NCBI GenBank assembly: GCA_023374025.1
Contig: SIJG01000176.1
Coordinates: 95,611 to 159,610, forward strand
Reading direction: 5' to 3'
Length of the DNA: 64,000 nucleotides
Origin: Heterodera schachtii
Lineage: Eukaryota > Nematoda > Chromadorea > Rhabditida > Heteroderidae
The position numbers and the translations under genes are program-made. The notes beneath the pieces were generated by a model. It was given only the letters and a program-made list of their open reading frames with translations, made no database searches and was not told where the DNA came from. Positions 34,670 through 48,054 of this stretch are shown piece by piece (position 1 is the stretch's first letter; every line of letters begins with the position of its first letter).

Positions 34670-37600
34670 TTTATTGTGCCTCTTATCCATGAGACACAGA
34701 AGTGAAATTTATCAGTTTTTTAAAATGTATTGTTTTGCGATGCACACTATTGTGCCTCTCATGCTTTAGAGATAAAACATGTGTTGATTTGTCAAAACGA
34801 TTTGTTTGTTATTGTATTGTTATGAGATGACACTATTGTGCTTCTTATCCATGAAACACAGAAGTGAAATTTGTCAGTTTTTAAAATGTATTGTTTTGCG
34901 ATGCACACTATTGTGCCTCTAATGCTTTAGAGATAAAACATGTGTTGATTTGTCAAAACGATTTGTTTGTTATTGTATTATTATGAGATGACACTATTGT
35001 GCTTCTTATCCATGAAACACAGAAGTGAAATTTATCAGTTTTTTAAAATGTATTGTTTTGCGATGCACACTATTGTGCCTCTAATGCTTTAGAGATAAAA
35101 CATGTGTTGATTTGTCAAAACGATTTGTTTGTTATTGTATTGTTATGAGGTGACACTATTGTGCCTCTTATCCATGAGACACAGAAGTGAAATTTATCAG
35201 TTTTTTAAAATGTATTGTTTTGCGATGCACACTATTGTGCCTCTAATGCTTTAGAGATAAAACATGTGTTGATTTGTCAAAACGATTTGTTTGTTATTGT
35301 ATTGTTATGAGATGACACTATTGTGCTTCTTATCCATGAAACACAGAAGTGAAATTTATCAGTTTTTTAAAATGTATTGTTTTGCGATGCACACTATTGT
35401 GCCTCTAATGCTTTAGAGATAAAACATGTGTTGATTTGTCAAAACGATTTGTTTGTTATTGTATTGTTATGAGGTGACACTATTGTGCCTCTTATCCATA
35501 GACACAGAAGTGAAATTTATCAGTTTTTTAAAATGTATTGTTTTGCGATGCACACTATTGTGCCTCTAATGCTTTAGAGATAAAACATGTGTTGATTTGT
35601 CAAAACGATTTGTTTGTTATTGTATTGTTATGAGATGACACTATTGTGCTTCTTATCCATGAAACACAGAAGTGAAATTTATCAGTTTTTAAAATGTATT
35701 GTTTTGCGATGCACACTATTGTGCCTCTAATGCTTTAGAGATAAAACATGTGTTGATTTGTCAAAACGATTTGTTTGTTATTGTATTGTTATGAGATGAC
35801 ACTATTGTGCTTCTTATCCATGAAACACAGAAGTGAAATTTGTCAGTTTTTAAAATGTATTATTTTGCGATACACACTATTGTGCCTCTAATGCTTTAGA
35901 GATAAAACATGTGTTGATTTGTCAAAACGATTTGTTTGTTATTGTATTGTTATGAGATGACACTATTGTGCTTCTTATCCATGAAACACAGAAGTGAAAT
36001 TTGTCAGTTTTTAAAATGTATTATTTTGCGATACACACTATTGTGCCTCTAATGCTTTAGAGATAAAACATGTGTTGATTTGTCAAAACGATTTGTTTGT
36101 TATTGTATTGTTATGAGGTGACACTATTGTGCCTCTTATCCATGAAACACAGAAGTGAAATTTGTCAGTTTTTAAAATGTATTATTTTGCGATACACACT
36201 ATTGTGCCTCTAATGCTTTAGAGATAAAACATGTGTTGATTTGTCAAAACGATTTGTTTGTTATTGTATTGTTATGAGGTGACACTATTGTGCCTCTTAT
36301 CCATGAGACACAGAAGTGAAACTTATCAGTTTTTTAAAATGTATTGTTTTGCGATACACACTATTGTGCCTCTAATGCTTTAGAGATAAAACATGTGTTG
36401 ATTTGTCAAAACGATTTGTTTGTTATTGTATTGTTATGAGGTGACACTATTGTGCCTCTTATCCATGAAACACAGAAGTGAAATTTGTCAGTTTTTAAAA
36501 TGTATTATTTTGCGATACACACTATTGTGCCTCTAATGCTTTAGAGATAAAACATGTGTTGATTTGTCAAAACGATTTGTTTGTTATTGTATTGTTATGA
36601 GATGACACTATTGTGCTTCTTATCCATGAAACACAGAAGTGAAATTTGTCAGTTTTTAAAATGTATTATTTTGCGATACACACTATTGTGCCTCTAATGC
36701 TTTAGAGATAAAACATGTGTTGATTTGTCAAAACGATTTGTTTGTTATTGTATTGTTATGAGATGACACTATTGTGCCTCTTATCCATGAAACACAGAAG
36801 TGAAATTTGTCAGTTTTTAAAATGTATTATTTTGCGATACACACTATTGTGCCTCTAATGCTTTAGAGATAAAACATGTGTTGATTTGTCAAAACGATTT
36901 GTTTGTTATTGTATTGTTATGAGATGACACTATTGTGCCTCTTATCCATGAAACACAGAAGTGAAATTTGTCAGTTTTTAAAATGTATTGTTTTGCGACG
37001 CACACTATTGTGCCTTTCATGCTTTAGAGATAAAACATGTGTTGATTTGTCAAAACGATTTGTTTGTTATTGTATTGTTATGAGATGACACTATTGTGCC
37101 TCTTATCCATGAAACACAGAAGTGAAATTTGTCAGTTTTTAAAATGTATTGTTTTGCGATGCACACTATTGTGCCTTTCATGCTTTAGAGATAAAACAAG
37201 TGTTGATTTGTCAAAACGATTTGTTTGTTATTGTATTGTGTGCCTCTTATCCATGAAACACAGAAGTGAAATTTGTCAGTTTTTAAAATGTATTGTTTTG
37301 CGATGCACACTATTGTGCCTTTCATGCTTTAGAGATAAAACATGTGTTGATTTGTCAAAACGATTTGTTTGTTATTGTATTGTGTGCCTCTTATCCATGA
37401 GACACAGAAGTGAAATTTGTCAGTTTTTAAAATGTATTGTTTTGCGATGCACACTATTGTGCCTCTCATGCTTTAGAGATAAAACATGTGTTGATTTGTC
37501 AAAACGATTTGTTTGTTATTGTATTATTATGAGATGACACTATTGTGCTTCTTATCCATGAAACACAGAAGTGAAATTTGTCAGTTTTTAAAATGTATTG

Positions 37601-40600
37601 TTTTGCGATGCACACTATTGTGCCTCTCATGCTTTAGAGATAAAACATGTGTTGATTTGTCAAAACGATTTGTTTGTTATTGTATTGTTATGAGGTGACA
37701 CTATTGTGCCTCTTATCCATGAGACACAGAAGTGAAATTTATCAGTTTTTTAAAATGTATTGTTTTGCGATGCACACTATTGTGCCTCTCATGCTTTAGA
37801 GATAAAACATGTGTTGATTTGTCAAAACGATTTGTTTGTTATTGTATTGTTATGAGATGACACTATTGTGCTTCTTATCCATGAAACACAGAAGTGAAAT
37901 TTGTCAGTTTTTAAAATGTATTATTTTGCGATACACACTATTGTGCCTCTAATGCTTTAGAGATAAAACATGTGTTGATTTGTCAAAACGATTTGTTTGT
38001 TATTGTATTATTATGAGATGACACTATTGTGCTTCTTATCCATGAAACACAGAAGTGAAATTTATCAGTTTTTTAAAATGTATTGTTTTGCGATGCACAC
38101 TATTGTGCCTCTAATGCTTTAGAGATAAAACATGTGTTGATTTGTCAAAACGATTTGTTTGTTATTGTATTGTTATGAGGTGACACTATTGTGCCTCTTA
38201 TCCATGAGACACAGAAGTGAAATTTATCAGTTTTTAAAATGTATTGTTTTGCGATGCACACTATTGTGCCTCTAATGCTTTAGAGATAAAACATGTGTTG
38301 ATTTGTCAAAACGATTTGTTTGTTATTGTATTGTTATGAGATGACACTATTGTGCTTCTTATCCATGAAACACAGAAGTGAAATTTATCAGTTTTTTAAA
38401 ATGTATTGTTTTGCGATGCACACTATTGTGCCTCTAATGCTTTAGAGATAAAACATGTGTTGATTTGTCAAAACGATTTGTTTGTTATTGTATTGTTATG
38501 AGGTGACACTATTGTGCCTCTTATCCATGAGACACAGAAGTGAAATTTATCAGTTTTTTAAAATGTATTGTTTTGCGATGCACACTATTGTGCCTCTAAT
38601 GCTTTAGAGATAAAACATGTGTTGATTTGTCAAAACGATTTGTTTGTTATTGTATTGTTATGAGATGACACTATTGTGCTTCTTATCCATGAAACACAGA
38701 AGTGAAATTTATCAGTTTTTTAAAATGTATTGTTTTGCGATGCACACTATTGTGCCTCTAATGCTTTAGAGATAAAACATGTGTTGAATTTGTCAAAACG
38801 ATTTGTTTGTTATTGTATTGTTATGAGATGACACTATTGTGCCTCTTATCCATGAGACACAGAAGTGAAATTTGTCAGTTTTTAAAATGTATTGTTTTGC
38901 GATGCACACTATTGTGCCTCTCATGCTTTAGAGATAAAACATGTGTTGATTTGTCAAAACGATTTGTTTGTTATTGTATTATTATGAGATGACACTATTG
39001 TGCTTCTTATCCATGAAACACAGAAGTGAAATTTGTCAGTTTTTAAAATGTATTGTTTTGCGATGCACACTATTGTGCCTCTCATGCTTTAGAGATAAAA
39101 CATGTGTTGATTTGTCAAAACGATTTGTTTGTTATTGTATTGTTATGAGGTGACACTATTGTGCCTCTTATCCATGAGACACAGAAGTGAAATTTATCAG
39201 TTTTTTAAAATGTATTGTTTTGCGATGCACACTATTGTGCCTCTCATGCTTTAGAGATAAAACATGTGTTGATTTGTCAAAACGATTTGTTTGTTATTGT
39301 ATTGTTATGAGATGACACTATTGTGCTTCTTATCCATGAAACACAGAAATGAAATTTGTCAGTTTTTAAAATGTATTGTTTTGCGATGCACACTATTGTG
39401 CCTCTAATGCTTTAGAGATAAAACATGTGTTGATTTGTCAAAACGATTTGTTTGTTATTGTATTATTATGAGGATGACACTATTGTGCTTCTTATCCATG
39501 AAACACAGAAGTGAAATTTGTCAGTTTTTTAAAATGTATTGTTTTGCGATGCACACTATTGTGCCTCTCATGCTTTAGAGATAAAACGTGTGTTGAATTT
39601 GTCAAAACGATTTGTTTGTTATTGTATTGTTATGAGATGACACTATTGTGCCTCTTATCCATGAGACACAGAGGTGAAATTTAGTCAGTTTTTAAAATGT
39701 ATTGTTTTGCGATGCACACTATTGTGCCTCTAATGCTTTAGAGATAAAACATGTGTTGAATTTGTCAAAACGATTTGTTTGTTATTGTATTGTTATGAGA
39801 TGACACTATTGTGCCTCTTATCCATGAGACACAGAAGTGAAATTTATCAGTTTTTTAAAATGTATTGTTTTGCGATGCACACTATTGTGCCTCTAATGCT
39901 TTAGAGATAACACATGTGTTGAATTTGTCAAAACGATTTGTTTGTTATTGTATTGTTATGAGGTGACACTATTGTGCCTCTTATCCATGAGACACAGAAG
40001 TGAAATTTATCAGTTTTTTAAAATGTATTGTTTTGCGATGCACACTATTGTGCCTCTAATGCTTTAGAGATAAAACATGTGTTGAATTTGTCAAAACGAT
40101 TTGTTTGTTATTGTATTGTTATGAGATGACACTATTGTGCTTCTTATCCATGAAACACAGAAGTGAAATTTATCAGTTTTTTAAAATGTATTGTTTTGCG
40201 ATGCACACTATTGTGCCTCTAATGCTTTAGAGATAACACATGTGTTGAATTTGTCAAAACGATTTGTTTGTTATTGTATTGTTATGAGATGACACTATTG
40301 TGCTTCTTATCCATGAAACACAGAAGTGAAATTTGTCAGTTTTTTAAAATGTATTATTTTGCGATACACACTATTGTGCCTCTAATGCTTTAGAGATAAC
40401 ACATGTGTTGAATTTGTCAAAACGATTTGTTTGTTATTGTATTGTTATGAGGTGACACTATTGTGCCTCTTATCCATGAAACACAGAAGTGAAATTTGTC
40501 AGTTTTTAAAATGTATTATTTTGCGATACACACTATTGTGCCTCTAATGCTTTAGAGATAAAACATGTGTTGAATTTGTCAAAACGATTTGTTTGTTATT

Positions 40601-43600
40601 GTATTGTTATGAGGTGACACTATTGTGCCTCTTATCCATGAGACACAGAAGTGAAATTTATCAGTTTTTTAAAATGTATTGTTTTGCGATGCACACTATT
40701 GTGCCTCTAATGCTTTAGAGATAAAACATGTGTTGAATTTGTCAAAACGATTTGTTTGTTATTGTATTGTTATGAGATGACACTATTGTGCTTCTTATCC
40801 ATGAAACACAGAAGTGAAATTTGTCAGTTTTTAAAATGTATTATTTTGCGATACACACTATTGTGCCTCTAATGCTTTAGAGATAAAACATGTGTTGATT
40901 TGTCAAAACGATTTGTTTGTTATTGTATTGTTATGAGATGACACTATTGTGCCTCTTATCCATGAAACACAGAAGTGAAATTTGTCAGTTTTTAAAATGT
41001 ATTGTTTTGCGATGCACACTATTGTGCCTCTAATGCTTTAGAGATAAAACATGTGTTGATTTGTCAAAACGATTTGTTTGTTATTGTATTGTTATGAGGT
41101 GACACTATTGTGCCTCTTATCCATGAGACACAGAAGTGAAATTTATCAGTTTTTTAAAATGTATTGTTTTGCGATGCACACTATTGTGCCTCTAATGCTT
41201 TAGAGATAAACATGTGTTGATTTGTCAAAACGATTTGTTTGTTATTGTATTGTTATGAGATGACACTATTGTGCCTCTTATCCATGAAACACAGAAGTGA
41301 AATTTATCAGTTTTTTAAAATGTATTGTTTTGCGATGCACACTATTGTGCCTCTAATGCTTTAGAGATAAACATGTGTTGAATTTGTCAAAACGATTTGT
41401 TTGTTATTGTATTGTTATGAGATGACACTATTGTGCCTCTTATCCATGAGACACAGAAGTGAAATTTGTCAGTTTTTAAAATGTATTGTTTTGCGATGCA
41501 CACTATTGTGCCTCTCATGCTTTAGAGATAAAACGTGTGTTGAATTTGTCAAAACGATTTGTTTGTTATTGTATTGTTATGAGGTGACACTATTGTGCCT
41601 CTTATCCATGAGACACAGAAGTGAAATTTGTCAGTTTTTAAAATGTATTGTTTTGCGATGCACACTATTGTGCCTCTCATGCTTTAGAGATAAAACATGT
41701 GTTGATTTGTCAAAACGATTTGTTTGTTATTGTATTGTTATGAGATGACACTATTGTGCCTCTTATCCATGAGACACAGAAGTGAAATTTGTCAGTTTTT
41801 AAAATGTATTATTTTGCGATGCACACTATTGTGCCTCTCATGCTTTAGAGATAAAACGTGTGTTGAATTTGTCAAAACGATTTGTTTGTTATTGTATTGT
41901 TATGAGATGACACTATTGTGCCTCTTATCCATGAGACACAGAAGTGAAATTTGTCAGTTTTTTAAAATGTATTGTTTTGCGATGCACACTATTGTGCCTC
42001 TAATGCTTTAGAGATAAAACATGTGTTGAATTTGTCAAAACGATTTGTTTGTTATTGTATTGTTATGAGATGACACTATTGTGCCTCTTATCCATGAAAC
42101 ACAGAAGTGAAATTTGTCAGTTTTTTAAAATGTATTATTTTGCGATACACACTATTGTGCCTCTAATGCTTTAGAGATAAAACATGTGTTGAATTTGTCA
42201 AAACGATTTGTTTGTTATTGTATTGTTATGAGGTGACACTATTGTGCCTCTTATCCATGAAACACAGAAGTGAAATTTGTCAGTTTTTTAAAATGTATTA
42301 TTTTGCGATACACACTATTGTGCCTCTCATGCTTTAGAGATAACACATGTGTTGAATTTGTCAAAACGATTTGTTTGTTATTGTATTCTTATGAGATGAC
42401 ACTATTGTGCCTCTTATCCATGAGACACAGAAGTGAAATTTGTCAGTTTTTTAAAATGTATTGTTTTGCGATGCACACTATTGTGACTCTCATGCTTTAG
42501 AGATAAAACATGTGTTGAATTTGTCAAAACGATTTGTTTGTTATTGTATTCTTATGAGATGACACTATTGTGCCTCTTATCCATGAGACACAGAAGTGAA
42601 ATTTGTCAGTTTTTTAAAATGTATTGTTTTGCGATACACACTATTGTGACTCTCATGCTTTAGAGATAAACATGTGTTGAATTTGTCAAAACGAATTGTT
42701 TGTTATTGTATTGTTATGAGGTGACACTATTGTGCCTCTCATCCATGAGACACAGAAGTGAAATTTGCCAGTTTTTTAAAATGTATTGTTTTGCGATGCA
42801 CACTATTGTGACTCTCATGCTTTAGAGATAAACATGTGTTGAATTTATCAAAACGATTTGTTTGTTATTGTATTGTTATGAGATGACACTATTGCGCCTC
42901 TCATCCATGAGACACAGAAGTGAAATTTGTCAGTTTTTAAAATGTATTGTTTTGCGATGCACACTATTGTGCCTCTCATGCTTTAGAGATAAACATGTGT
43001 TGAATTTATCAAAACGATTTGTTTGTTATTGTATTGTTATGAGATGACACTATTGCGCCTCTCATCCATGAGACACAGAAGTGAAATTTGTCAGTTTTTA
43101 AAATGTATTGTTTTGCGATGCACACTATTGTGACTCTCATGCTTTAGAGATAAAACATGTGTTGAATTTGTCAAAACGATTTGTTTGTTATTGTATTCTT
43201 ATGAGATGACACTATTGTGCCTCTTATCCATGAGACACAGAAGTGAAATTTATCATTTTTTTAAAATGTATTGTTTTGCGATGCACACTATTGTGCCTCT
43301 CATGCTTTAGAGATAACACATGTGTTGAATTTGTCAAAACGATTTGTTTGTTATTGTATTGTTATGAGGTGACACTATTGTGCCTCTTATCCATGAGACA
43401 CAGAAGTGAAATTTGTCAGTTTTTTAAAATGTATTGTTTTGCGATGCACACTATTGTGCCTCTCATGCTTTAGAGATAACACATGTGTTGAATTTGTCAA
43501 AACGATTTGTTTGTTATTGTATTGTTATGAGGTGACACTATTGTGCCTCTTATCCATGAGACACAGAAGTGAAATTTGTCAGTTTTTTAAAATGTATTGT

Positions 43601-46229
43601 TTTGCGATGCACACTATTGTGCCTCTCATGCTTTAGAGATAACACATGTGTTGAATTTGTCAAAACGATTTGTTTGTTATTGTATTGTTATGAGATGACA
43701 CTATTGTGCCTCTTATCCATGAGACACAGAAGTGAAATTTGTCAGTTTTTAAAATGTATTGTTTTGCGATGCACACTATTGTGCCTCTCATGCTTTAGAG
43801 ATAAACGTGTGTTGAATTTGTCAAAACGATTTGTTTGTTATTGTATTGTTATGAGATGACACTATTGTGCCTCTTATCCATGAGACACAGAAGTGAAATT
43901 TGTCAGTTTTTAAAATGTATTGTTTTGCGATGCACACTATTGTGCCTCTCATGCTTTAGAGATAACACATGTGTTGAATTTGTCAAAACGATTTGTTTGT
44001 TATTGTATTGTTATGAGGTGACACTATTGTGCCTCTTATCCATGAGACACAGAAGTGAAATTTGTCAGTTTTTTAAAATGTATTGTTTTGCGATGCATTC
44101 TATTGTGCCTCTCATGCTTTAGAGATAAAACATGTGTTAATTTGTCAAAACGATTTGTTTGTTATTGTATTGTTATGAGATGACACTATTGTGCCTCTTA
44201 TCCATGAGACACAGAAGTGAAATTTGTCAGTTTTTAAAATGTATTATTTTGCGATACACACTATTGTGCCTCTCATGCTTTAGAGATAAACACTGTGTTG
44301 AATTTGTCAAAACGATTTGTTTGTTATTGTATTCTTATGAGATGACACTATTGTGCCTCTTATCCATGAGACACAGAAGTGAAATTTGTCAGTTTTTTAA
44401 AATGTATTGTTTTGCGATGCACACTATTGTGACTCTCATGCTTTAGAGATAAACATGTGTTGAATTTGTCAAAACGATTTGTTTGTTATTGTATTATTAT
44501 GAGATGACACTATTGTGCCTCTTATCCATGAGACACAGAAGTGAAATTTGTCAGTTTTTAAAATGTATTGTTTTGCGATGCACACTATTGTGCCTCTCAT
44601 GCTTTAGAGATAAAACATGTGTTGAATTTGTCAAAACGATTTGTTTGTTATTGTATTGTTATGAGGTGACACTATTGTGCCTCTTATCCATGAGACACAG
44701 AAGTGAAATTTGTCAGTTTTTTAAAATGTATTGTTTTGCGATGCACACTATTGTGCTTCTCATGCTTTAGAGATAAACATGTGTTGATTTGTCAAAACGA
44801 TTTGTTTGTTATTGTATTTATGAGATGACACTATTGTGCCTCTTATCCATGAGACACAGAAGTGAAATTTGTCAGTTTTTAAAATGTATTGTTTTGCGAT
44901 GCACACTATTGTGCTTCTCATGCTTTAGAGATAAAACATGTGTTGATTTGTCAAAACGATTTGTTTGTTATTGTATTATTATGAGATGACACTATTGTGC
45001 CTCTTATCCATGAGACACAGAAGTGAAATTTGTCAGTTTTTAAAATGTATTGTTTTGCGATGCACACTATTGTGCCTCTCATGCTTTAGAGATAAAACAT
45101 GTGTTGAATTTGTCAAAACGATTTGTTTGTTATTGTATTGTTATGAGGTGACACTATTGTGCCTCTTATCCATGAGACACAGAAGTGAAATTTGTCAGTT
45201 TTTTAAAATGTATTTTTTTGCGATCCGCACTATTGTACATCTTATGCTTTTGAGTTAAAGAGTGTCTTGAAATTGTCAAAACGATTTGTTTGTTATTGTA
45301 TTGTTATGAGATGACACTATTGTGCCTCTTATCCATGAGACACAGAAGTGAAATTTGTCAGTTTTTAAAATGTATTATTTTGCGATACACACTATTGTGC
45401 CTCTAATGCTTTAGAGATAAACACTGTGTTGATTTGTCAAAACGATTTGTTTGTTATTGTATTATTATGAGATGACACTATTGTGCTTCTTATCCATGAA
45501 ACACAGAAGTGAAATTTATCAGTTTTTAAAATGTATTGTTTTGCGATGCACACTATTGTGCCTCTAATGCTTTAGAAATAAAACATGTGTTGATTTGTCA
45601 AAACGATTTGTTTGTTATTGTATTGTTATGAGGTGACACTATTGTGCCTCTTATCCATGAGACACAGAAGTGAAATTTATCAGTTTTTTAAAATGTATTG
45701 TTTTGCGATGCACACTATTGTGCCTCTAATGCTTTAGAGATAAAACATGTGTTGATTTGTCAAAACGATTTGTTTGTTATTGTATTATTATGAGATGACA
45801 CTATTGTGCTTCTTATCCATGAAACACAGAAGTGAAATTTATCAGTTTTTTAAAATGTATTGTTTTGCGATGCACACTATTGTGCCTCTAATGCTTTAGA
45901 GATAAAACATGTGTTGATTTGTCAAAACGATTTGTTTGTTATTGTATTGTTATGAGATGACACTATTGTGCTTCTTATCCATGAAACACAGAAGTGAAAT
46001 TTGTCAGTTTTTAAAATGTATTGTTTTGCGATGCACACTATTGTGCCTCTCATGCTTTAGAGATAAAACATGTGTTGAATTTGTCAAAACGATTTGTTTG
46101 TTATTGTATTGTTATGAGGTGACACTATTGTGCCTCTTATCCATGAGACACAGAAGTGAAATTTATCAGTTTTTTAAAATGTATTGTTTTGCGATGCACA
46201 CTATTGTGCCTCTAATGCTTTAGAGATAA
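34670..46229 (+). repeat. 162 bp satellite array, about 71 monomers
   Basis: Head-to-tail monomers of 161-163 bp fill 11.6 kb. Each contains CACTATTGTGCCTCTTATCC, CACAGAAGTGAAATTT, TGCGATGCACACTATTGTGC, ATGCTTTAGAGATAAAACAT and CAAAACGATTTGTTTG. The CACTATTGTGCCTCT box occurs twice per monomer, about 80 bp apart, so the monomer is an ancient dimer. Variants (CTTCTTATCCATGAAAC versus CCTCTTATCCATGAGAC; GATTTGTC versus GAATTTGTC; AAAACATG versus AACACATG; T5 versus T6) are distributed in blocks. In several places they alternate every second monomer (for example 35.1-35.7 and 38.1-38.7 kb), indicating higher-order units. The apparent ORFs of 61-157 codons are by-products of a 54-codon period. 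Confidence 0.95.
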
Positions 46230-46590
46230 GAAGAGTGCGAGGCCGCGAAACTGTCGAGCCGCAGTCGGAAATTGGTGAGAGGGGCCGAAGGCCCCGAACG
46301 AGGCCGCGAAGCGGCCGAGTGAGTACCTTTGGCGCAGAAAGTTACTGAGGGGGCCGAAAGGCCGCGAAGCGGCCGAGTGTATTGAGGGGGCGGAAGGCCC
46401 CCGAACGAGGCCGCGAAGCGGCCGAGTGAGTACCTTTGGCGCAGAAAGTTACTGAGGGGGCCGAAGGCCCCCGAACGAGGCCGCGAAGCGGCCGAGTGAG
46501 TACGTATGGCGCAGAAAATTATTGAGGGGACGGAAGGCCCCCGAACGAGGCCGCGAAGCGGCCGAGTGAGTACCTTTTGCGCAGAAAATT
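46230..46590 (+). repeat. GC-rich 70 bp tandem repeat with GAA-loop hairpins
   Basis: About five units of GAGGCCGCGAAGCGGCCGAG, TGAGTACCTTTGGCGCAGAA, AGTTACTGAG, GGGGCCGAAGGCCCCCGAAC. Two hairpins per unit have GAA triloops: GGCCGC-GAA-GCGGCC (46302-46316, 46360-46374, 46409-46423, 46479-46493, 46549-46563) and GGGGGCC-GAA-GGCCCCC (for example about 46455-46471). The last two full periods are 70 bp; earlier ones are shortened (58 and 49 bp). It starts directly at the end of the last satellite monomer and stops before AT-rich DNA. No coding frame or known RNA is seen. Confidence 0.9.
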
Positions 46591-46611
46591 TTGATTAAAT
46601 TATTAAATACA

Positions 46612-47608
46612 CAAAGTTTGGTTGAATCATTTATTATAAAAATTGTTAATTAGGTTTTTTAATTAAAATCATTTATCAGAGAAACAAAAATTTATATGAC
46701 ATTTAGTTAAATTATTTTCATGCTATTATTAAATAATTTATATTGACTTTTTGTTAATCAAACCTTATTTTTTATTTCAATATTTATTTGTGATTTTTAT
46801 CGACATTAAATAATTCTAAATTATTATTTACTAATTGCTTCTTGCTATTACGTTTTAAAATATTTATTAAAATAATTAAAACATTTAAACTTTAATATTT
46901 TTTCAAAGTTTGGTTGAATCATTTATTATAAAAATTATTAATTAGGTTTTTTAATTAAAATCATTTATCAGAGAAACAAAAATTTATATGACATTTAGTT
47001 AAATTATTTTCATGCTATTATTAAATAATTTATATTGACTTTTTGTTAATCAAACCTTATTTTTTATTTCAATATTTATTTGTGATTTTTATCGACATTA
47101 AATAATTCTAAATTATTATTTACTAATTGCTTCTTGCTATTACGTTTTAAAATATTTATTAAAATAATTAAAACATTTAAACTTTAATATTTTTTCAAAG
47201 TTTGGTTGAATCATTTATTATAAAAATTATTAATTAGGTTTTTTAATTAAAATCATTTATCAGAGAAACAAAAATTTATATGACATTTAGTTAAATTATT
47301 TTCATGCTATTATTAAATAATTTATATTGACTTTTTGTTAATCAAACCTTATTTTTTATTTCAATATTTATTTGTGATTTTTATCGACATTAAATAATTC
47401 TAAATTATTATTTACTAATTGCTTCTTGCTATTACGTTTTAAAATATTTATTAAAATAATTAAAACATTTAAACTTTAATATTTTTTCATATTTATTTGT
47501 GATTTTTATCGACATTAAATAATTCTAAATTATTATTTACTAATTGCTTCTTGCTATTACGTTTTAAAATATTTATTAAAATAATTAAAACATTTAAACT
47601 TTAATATT
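46612..47608 (+). repeat. 292 bp AT-rich tandem repeat, about 3.4 copies
   Basis: CAAAGTTTGGTTGAATCATT begins units at 46612, 46904 and 47196. The spacing is exactly 292 bp and the units differ at about one position. A partial fourth copy (from ATATTTATTTGTGATTTTTATC, about 47489, to 47608) follows. The near-identity implies recent duplication or homogenisation. Confidence 0.9.
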
Positions 47609-48030
47609 TTTATTTTATACATTTATTTTTAAATAACATCTATTCGTTCTTTTTTCTTTTATTTCTTTTTTTTAAATAAATAATAAGCTTTGCATTGTAA
47701 TATAAAATTTTAATTTATAACAAATTGAACACAAAAAAATTCATAGAGATTTTTAATTATTTTCTCAGCTAATATTAATAATCAAATTTTTGAATGTCTG
47801 TTGTTATATTCTTTATTTCTTGCAAGACAAAAATCAATTTTTATAATGTTTTATTTTTATTACAAAAATAATAAATCTTAATCATGTTATGTTTTAATTC
47901 TCTCTTGATAAAAAACAGAATATTTTATGAAATGAAGAAAAAATAAACAATAATATGTTTTTGAAAATAACAAATGTACACCATGTTTACGATTTACAAT
48001 AATCTTATGTCAGACCAAGATGAACTTGAA
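47609..48030. other. AT-rich spacer
   Basis: A/T-rich sequence without feature. The ATG frame at 47974 runs into the palindromic element that follows and is not protein-like. Confidence 0.6.
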
Positions 48031-48054
48031 ACCTTTTTATATATGAGTAAATTT

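Noticed and set aside
34670..46229. Many open frames of 61-157 codons with repeated MLLYCYEMTLLCLLSM-type peptides
   Set aside because: They follow the 162 bp (54-codon) satellite period and break wherever a monomer is 161 or 163 bp. No start context or independent conservation is visible; they are by-products of the repeat.
34670..46229. CRISPR array
   Set aside because: The repeats are contiguous 162 bp monomers without unique spacers, in eukaryotic DNA.
46230..46590. Ribosomal or other structured RNA gene
   Set aside because: It is a simple tandem repeat of two hairpins with no match to rRNA or tRNA architecture.
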